Of a stretch of 64,000 nucleotides of DNA, positions 58,155 through 64,000 are shown piece after piece. Source of the stretch: Leptodactylus fallax (lineage: Eukaryota; Chordata; Amphibia; Anura; Leptodactylidae); NCBI GenBank assembly GCA_947044405.1, contig CAMRHE010000054.1:7641501-7705500 (forward strand). Reading direction: 5' to 3'. Position numbers and translations under genes: made by a program. The stretch's first letter is position 1; every line of letters starts with the position of its first letter. Under the pieces are notes generated by a model. It was not told where the DNA came from. It searched no databases and saw only the letters and a program-made list of their open reading frames with translations.

Positions 58155-59900
58155 AGTACAGTCAATAAGGAAGAGTGAATATGGGCAAAGACATAGTACC
58201 TGAGGCACATGTCCGTTAGTGTCCAATCTCAGGCACCACTACACAAAAGGGAAAAAGGGGAGTCGACATCACAAATGGGACCCTGAGGCTCAGGTCCATT
58301 AGTGTCCATATCAGGGCCTCAACAGGAGACATAAAGGAAACTCTGGGGCACAGGTACGTTAGTGTCCATCCTGAGGAAATGAGGAAAATGACACATGAAG
58401 GCAAACCGGGGCAGTGTCCAGATTTCACACTGTATGATAACTGGGGAAGTGTCCACAGTTCGGCACATAAATAATAGGGGCAAAATCTTGGGGCTATGTA
58501 CAAGCATAGGAGTCCACAGAGGAACACTCCAGTCAGATGAACTGGAGGGCACAAATCTTGATCACCCCAGCCAGGTGTTGACTGGGGGGCACAAATCTTA
58601 CTGGTGGCAGTCTCCTCACTGCTCAGCCTCTGCAGGTGGTAGTCCAAATGACTTGGACGGTGAGGCTGGCGATGAAGGTGGCTCCAGCAATTCAGATAGT
58701 TCTTGCAAACCTTGGGCCAACTTTCTCTCCATGGCCCGGTAGAAGGCAGTAACAGTGGTCGGATTCTGTTGTCAGTACTGGTGCTCCTGTACACAGATGG
58801 TTCAGCCTGCGGTGCAGCTTCAGGAGTAGCAGAGTGACCTCCCATGGAGATATGGTTACCCCCTGAGATAATGATGGTACTCAGGACAGCAGGCATTGAG
58901 GAAGTAGGTGCAGTATGTGGTAGTGTTACTAGAGCCGTGTGTGCAGCCCCGGAAGGAAGTGGACCATAAGCGAAGCCTGCGGCCTTCAGTAGCAGGTGCT
59001 CTGGGGTGGCTGTGGCTGACTTCTCCTACACCTCTTATAATTGCGGCGATACAGGGATCTGATCAACAGCTGTCCAGAACCCATTTGGGCCAATTTTAAG
59101 GGTGAACTCAACCTTTTCTTCTGGGTGCAAATTATGCAGATGTTCCGGCAACCCAAGCCCCTTTACCAACCACCGGTTGGAAACACATTGAGGCATTCAG
59201 TAGATTCCGCAATACAGCCACAGACGGTTACTGGTCAAAGTCCATCACTATACCTTGCCTTCAGTCAGGCACCTCGTCCTCAATAGGTGGCTACATCCAG
59301 CCCATTGACGGGAGCAAGTCTTCTACTCCTTCATTTTAGTAATTGTCATCCAGCCAGAGTAGTAGGCCTCCAGGGGCGTATGTCAGGCGGTGGGACAGCA
59401 GGCGATGTAACGGGTGCTCCAGCCAGAGTCCCGGAAACAGCTTGTACAGCAGCTGTTGAGAGCTCGTCCACCAGCTCCATAACCTCAGGGTGTCACCCCA
59501 CATCCAGGCATCGGGGTCTTGATTAATGCCTTTGACTGGCGGGGGTTGTGACATAGTGCACAGCAGTTTTCCGTAGACAGCTAACTGCTGGCAGAAGATA
59601 CATCTCCAAACTCCACAACTCTTTCTCTGGAACTTTCCAGGTACACTTTTGAGTAAGGCTGGTGGGCGGCGCTAGCTGCGCATAGCACAGTACAGGCATG
59701 TGGACTCACCCAAGATGATGAGGCTCCACTTGTTGCTGTTTTGATGGAGAATGACCCATTGACATAGGTGGCTGTTGGTTTGTTGATGTTCAAATTCGCT
59801 GGGAGGAGCGTGTCTGTTGCTAGACAGATTTCAGGTCTTCCCGTCTGAGAGTTGTTTTGGTGGGCTGGCGGTTAACCTTCTGACAGTGGAGAGATATCAG
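58155..59900 (-). other. Degenerate retroelement-like region, uncertain
   Basis: On the minus strand one can read stretches of protein-like sequence in shifting frames: ERKLAQGLQELSELLEPPSS near 58700, SMGGHSATPEAAPQAEPSVY near 58830 and ESSRERVVEFGDVSS near 59600. These are proline/serine-rich and could be a decayed gag-like region. On the plus strand, GTCCATTAGTGTCCA-like words recur near 58210, 58290 and 58350. No catalytic domain or LTR was found. A frame of 226 codons at 58216-58896 may be chance. Confidence 0.35.
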
Positions 59901-61258
59901 TGGAGAAATTAACAACAACGATACCTCCAGCACCTGTATTATTCATTTATGCAAAACTGTTTATAACTGGAGATACACTTTAGGTTTGCTACATCTGTAC
60001 AGAAAAAAGCAGATTACGTCCCCTGAATAGCATTGGTTAAGAGGTTAACAATTACCAACATGGTAGAAAAAATAATTTGTGGGAATGGGGCTATTTAGAG
60101 AAAATGGTAGTGGCAATATAATAAAAAGTGTTCACATTCACAGTGAACCAGCACAGTACTAATGGATTTTAAATAATAACTAGACAAAATTCGTGCAAAG
60201 GTATGTAGTGCTTTAAGCAGTAAAAATATTCAACTAGGTTTGGTGCAGATTGACATTTGTTTCACTTTCCTGGTCCAGTATTAATTTGCCTTAGTTCTTC
60301 AATTTGCTCCTTGCAGAATTGTAGCTATCACTATTACATATTTGAAATGAGTCTACGTGATTTCAGTTTTGCTTATCATAAAAAATGGTAGCTGGATTCA
60401 CAGTAATGTTGTGTTCAGAACTCTTGCTACATTAATCATTTACCTCCATTTGAGCATAGCAATCATAGCAAATAATTGCTCCTCAAAAGTTTTATGAGGA
60501 AAGCCATAAACTGTGAAATTAAAGTAGGTTCTGCTATTTTACTTTGTATTTTGGGAAGATCATAGAAATATAAAGGTACCATAGCAAAATGATCTAAATG
60601 TCTTGCAGTCTATGCAGATTAAATGATTACACTGTTAAAATGTGATGCCATAAAACATAGTTCATAAATGAAGGAAGCTTTTGCATAATTTTGGAATTAG
60701 GGAAAATATGGTTAATGCCAAATACACTTCATGGTTTTCTAGCTGAATAGTGATGAATACATGTTATTCTGATTGTACAGCAAACTTCTGATGGTTCAGT
60801 AATTATGAGCCTAGAGTGACACCAAACTGTTGCATTTTTTGGATTACTAAGCATCTCAAAATAGAAAGAATGTTAGCCTAGGATCCAATGTTCAGTATCT
60901 GATGCTACAATTCTAGGCTAAGAAAAGACGAGCCCCACAGAATTTATGAAGCATAGTGTAGGGAACTGCCATTTCTACTAGTATATAATGTATCTGGCTT
61001 CTTTGCCCCTGCAGTTTGGCTTCAGAGACCCCAGGCATTTAGTGCAAGTTTTGTTTTGTAAATACAGTGAGTCAGACACATGTGAGGCAGAGCTGCTGGG
61101 GGGAGAGATGTGAGCAGAGCTGCTGAGACAGACATGTTATGTCTGGGGGAGTCTAAGAGCCACTTGTTCCTCTTTACTTCACAGTATATAGTTAGGTATG
61201 TGTTACCCCCTATATACTCACAGGACCTAGCTAGTAACCGTAGTTAGGGATCCATATA
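59901..61258. other. Unassigned AT-rich sequence
   Basis: About 1.3 kb without coding frames. The stretch 60028-60110 (AGCATTGGTTAAGAGGTTAA onwards) resembles 63903-63970 and is probably part of the same MITE family as at the window's right end. Confidence 0.45.
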
Positions 61259-61260
61259 TA

Positions 61261-62908
61261 CAGTCATATGAAAAAGTTTGGGCACCCCTATTAATCTTAA
61301 TCATTTTTAGTTCTAAATATTTGGGTGTTTGCAACAGCCATTTCAATTTGATATATCTAATAACCGATGGACACAGTAATATTTCAGGATTGAAATGAGG
61401 TTTATTGTACTAACAGAAAATGTGCAATATGCATTAAACCAAAATTTGACCGGTGCAAAAGTATGGGCACCTCAACAGAAAAGTGACATTAATATTTAGT
61501 AGATCCTCCTTTTGCAAAAATAACAGCCTCTAGTCGCTTCCTGTAGCTTTTAATCAGTTTCTGGATCCTGGATGAAGGTATTTTTGACCATTCCTCTTTA
61601 CAAAACAATTCCAGTTCAGTTAAGTTTGATGGTCGCCGAGCATGGACAGCCCGCTTCAAATTATCCCACAGATGTTCAATGATATTCAGGTCTGGGGACT
61701 GGGATGGCCATTCCAGAACATTGTAATTGTTCCTCTGCATGAATGCCTGAGTAGATTTGGAGCTGTGTTTTGGATCATTGTCTTGCTGAAATATCCATCC
61801 CCGGCGTAACTTCAAATTCGTCACTGATTCTTGTACATTATTCTCAAGAATCTGCTGATACTGAGTTGAATCCATGCGACCCTCAACTTTAACAAGATTC
61901 CTGGTGCCGGCATTGGCCACACAGCCCCAAAGCATGATGGAACCTCCACCAAATTTTACAGTGGGTAGCAAGTGTTTCTCTTGGAATGCTGTGTTTTTTG
62001 ACGCCATGCATAACGCCTTTTTGTATGACCAAACAACTCAATCTTTGTTTCATCAGTCCACAGGACCTTCTTCCAAAATGAAGCTGGCTTGTCCAAATGT
62101 GCTTTTGCATACCTCAGGCGACTCTGTTTGTGGCGTGCTTTCAGAAACGGCTTCTTTCGCATCACTCTCACATACAGCTTCTCCTTGTGCAAAGTGTGCT
62201 GTATTGTTGACCGATGCACAGTGACACCATCTGCAGCAAGATGATGCTGCAGCTCTTTGGAGGTGGTCTGTGGATTGTCCTTGACTGTTCTCACCATTCT
62301 TCTTCTCTGCCTTTCTGATATTTTTCTTGGCCTGCCACTTCTGGGCTTAACAAGAACTGTCCCTGTGGTCTTCCATTTCCTTACTATGTTCCTCACAGTG
62401 GAAACTGACAGGTTAAATCTCTGAGACAACTTTTTGTATCCTTCCCCTGAACAACTATGTTGAACAATCTTTGTTTTCAGATCATTTGAGAGTTGTTTTG
62501 AGGAGCCCATGATGCCACTCTTCAGAGGAGATTCAAATAGGAGAACAACTTGCAATTGGCCACCTTAAATACCTTTTCTCATGATTGGATACACCTGGCT
62601 ATGAAGTTCAAAGCTCAGTGATGTTACAAAACCAATTTTGTGCTTCAGTAAGTCAGTAAAAAGTAGTTAGGAGTATTCAAATCAATAAAATGATAAGGGT
62701 ACCCAAATTTTTGCACCAGTCAAATTTTGGTTTAATGCATATTGCACATTTTCTGTTAGTACAATAAACCTCATTTCAATCCTGAAATATTACTGTGTCC
62801 ATCAGTTATTAGATATATCAAATTGAAATGGCTGTTGCAAACACCCAAATATTTAGAACTAAAAATGATTAAGATTAATAGGGGTGCCCAAACTTTTTCA
62901 TATGACTG
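61261..62908 (-). mobile_element. Tc1/mariner element (CAGTCATATGAAAA family), copy 2
   Basis: TA flanks (61259-61260, 62909-62910) and perfect CAGTCATATGAAAAAGTTTG ends in both orientations. 1648 bp with long inverted ends. The better preserved of the two copies of this family. Confidence 0.94.
61489..62507 (-). pseudogene. Tc1 transposase, copy 2, single 1-bp frameshift
   Basis: Starts MGSSKQLSNDLKTK at about 62507 (an in-frame Met lies further upstream at 62555). It reads GRPRKISERQRRR and [13 protein letters not shown] (first Asp) to RRYAWRQK, where the run of A has six bases instead of the seven in copy 1, shifting the frame near 61995. The other frame (62007-61489) continues with FQEKHLLPTVKFGGGS, FQQDNDPKH (second Asp), DLNIIEHLWDNL (Glu) and ends AKGGSTKY. 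No other lesion, so one base separates it from an open gene. Confidence 0.92.
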
Positions 62909-62910
62909 TA

Positions 62911-63567
62911 TATATAGTTCAGGGCAGTGATAGGTTAGGCTTCCGAAGGCCAATTAGCTAGTTAGAGGCCCGGTGGCACTAGTAGTTTAGCTGGCAGGTT
63001 AAGGACTCAGTGTTAGGGTAGTCAGGCCTGCATCTACTGCCGTCACCGTCGCCCTGTTTGCTGCCTGTGAAGAATCTCACCATCATCATCATCATCTCCT
63101 GATCGGCTGTCTGTCATCTCCTGGAATAATCCGAGGATCCACAGGGGCCCCTGCATCTCTTCTGTTGCCTGGAGGTATTGTGCACTGGACTCTTGCTATA
63201 TATCTATATATATATATACCCGGGTATATAACCTAAGACGGTTGAGGACTTGCTGGTTGTTGTAGTATTGCTGTGTTCTGAGTATATTTTATGTATGTAT
63301 TATTACCCTGTTGATTCTTATAAAGCTACTGTTATAACCTTATGTGGTATCTGTATGTATTCTTCAGACTGTGAGATTAGTACAGTGATCCTTGTTAAGG
63401 CTACTAACTGTACTTCATGGGTAAGTCCCAGGAAGAGATCCTCCCTGTAATACAGAGGCTCTATCCTGGGTGGAGGCACTGATATATTTCATATATGTTC
63501 CCACTCTTCCCTTCAGCGAAGGCTTCAGGTCCCATTATACACACAGGTCAGCGCCAGAGTCTGTTGC
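62911..63567. other. Unassigned, interrupted by the Tc1 on its left
   Basis: GC-richer sequence continuous with 61060-61258 across the Tc1. It contains an ATC triplet run near 63078 and a TATATATCTATATATA run near 63201. LTR-like in composition but no ends were identified. Confidence 0.4.
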
Positions 63568-64000
63568 GGGAGGGATAATACTCATACCCCCCCCCCCAAA
63601 TAGGGCTATAATAGCTTAAAAGGTACTGTTGCTTCAGAAAACTTTGAATAAGTGAACAGTACAGGCGGTAAGAAGTTTTGTAATATGCCTTATCAGATAG
63701 ACATGCCTCTCCTTGCTCTTATCATGCTGTTTCCCTACTCCCCCTCTCACTGCTGAACCGACTTTCACTCTGAAAATCATTGCTGTATCCATCTCCAGAT
63801 GACTCATGTCTAGGAAGGAGGAGTGAGCAAGAAAAGTAGGAGAAAAAAAGAAAGGCAGCTTTAGAAAGTTGCCAGAACTGAAACACATAAAAGTCCCTGG
63901 CATAGCAGTGGTTTAGAGGTTAATGATTACCACTCTGGTTTAGAAAAAATCATTTGTGGTGTAGCCCTATTTTGGGGGGGGGGGGGGGTATGAGTATTAT
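63568..64000. mobile_element. MITE-like element with poly-C/poly-G subterminal tracts
   Basis: ATAATACTCATACCCCCC at 63568 and GGGGGGTATGAGTATTAT at the window end are inverted copies. AAATAGGGCTATAATAG and GTGTAGCCCTATTTT pair just inside. The right limit coincides with the end of the window, so the TSD cannot be checked. Confidence 0.6.

Noticed and set aside
58216..58896. 226-codon minus-strand frame as a protein gene
   Set aside because: Low-complexity, no domain, and alternative frames carry more protein-like words in the same stretch; kept only as an uncertain remnant.

Overview
This window is repeat-dense vertebrate nuclear DNA, most likely from an anuran amphibian. The inference rests on element types: several Tc1 families, L2, hammerhead-bearing Penelope-like elements, and dispersed units starting AAAGGGGTTGTCC, which I associate with frog genomes. 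I see no convincing exon of a resident host gene. Almost every long open reading frame belongs to a transposable element or is a by-product of a tandem array. I anchored elements by their ends and target-site duplications (TSDs), which can be read directly.

Layout. 1-5.6 kb: a 70-bp piggyBac MITE; a Tc1/mariner copy with an intact 340-aa DD35E transposase; a hAT element (8-bp TSD) with a second hAT nested inside it (perfect 8-bp TSD). 7-10 kb: a small hAT MITE and a gutted LTR retrotransposon (TSD tacat). 10.6-11.3 kb: a 40-bp tandem array. 12.8-14.8 kb: a Penelope-like element (PLE) with 353-bp inverted flanks; a paralogous empty site lies near 17.2 kb. 15-24 kb: two deleted Tc1 copies, an element with TIR CCGTATTTTTCGGACTATAAG, and frog-type MITEs. 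26.4-34.0 kb (minus strand): a young but internally deleted gammaretrovirus-like ERV, itself hit by a solo LTR. 36.3-38 kb: Tc1. 38.3-41.5 kb: an L2 LINE split by a second solo LTR. 42.5-53.2 kb: a minus-strand PLE that received a Tc1 and a piggyBac element; the piggyBac in turn received a hAT carrying a 1.4-kb minisatellite. 53.2-58.15 kb: an LTR retrotransposon with a single 1250-codon ORF. 61.3-62.9 kb: another Tc1.

The standout is the 53.2-58.15 kb element. Between ~430-bp LTRs lies one intronless ORF with no gag or pol domain. It joins a stretch matching the non-muscle myosin-2 tail, a short stretch resembling HIP1/HIP1R, and an hnRNP U-type SPRY domain. The ORF runs on into the 3' LTR. 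This looks like a vertebrate retroelement that captured processed fragments of at least three host genes, comparable in principle to maize Bs1. The second theme is layered nesting, with reading frames that can be followed across each insertion and so give an insertion order. Three short stretches (about 7.82-8.09, 9.07-9.25 and 37.73-37.78 kb) look like homopolymer-distorted consensus rather than real sequence.
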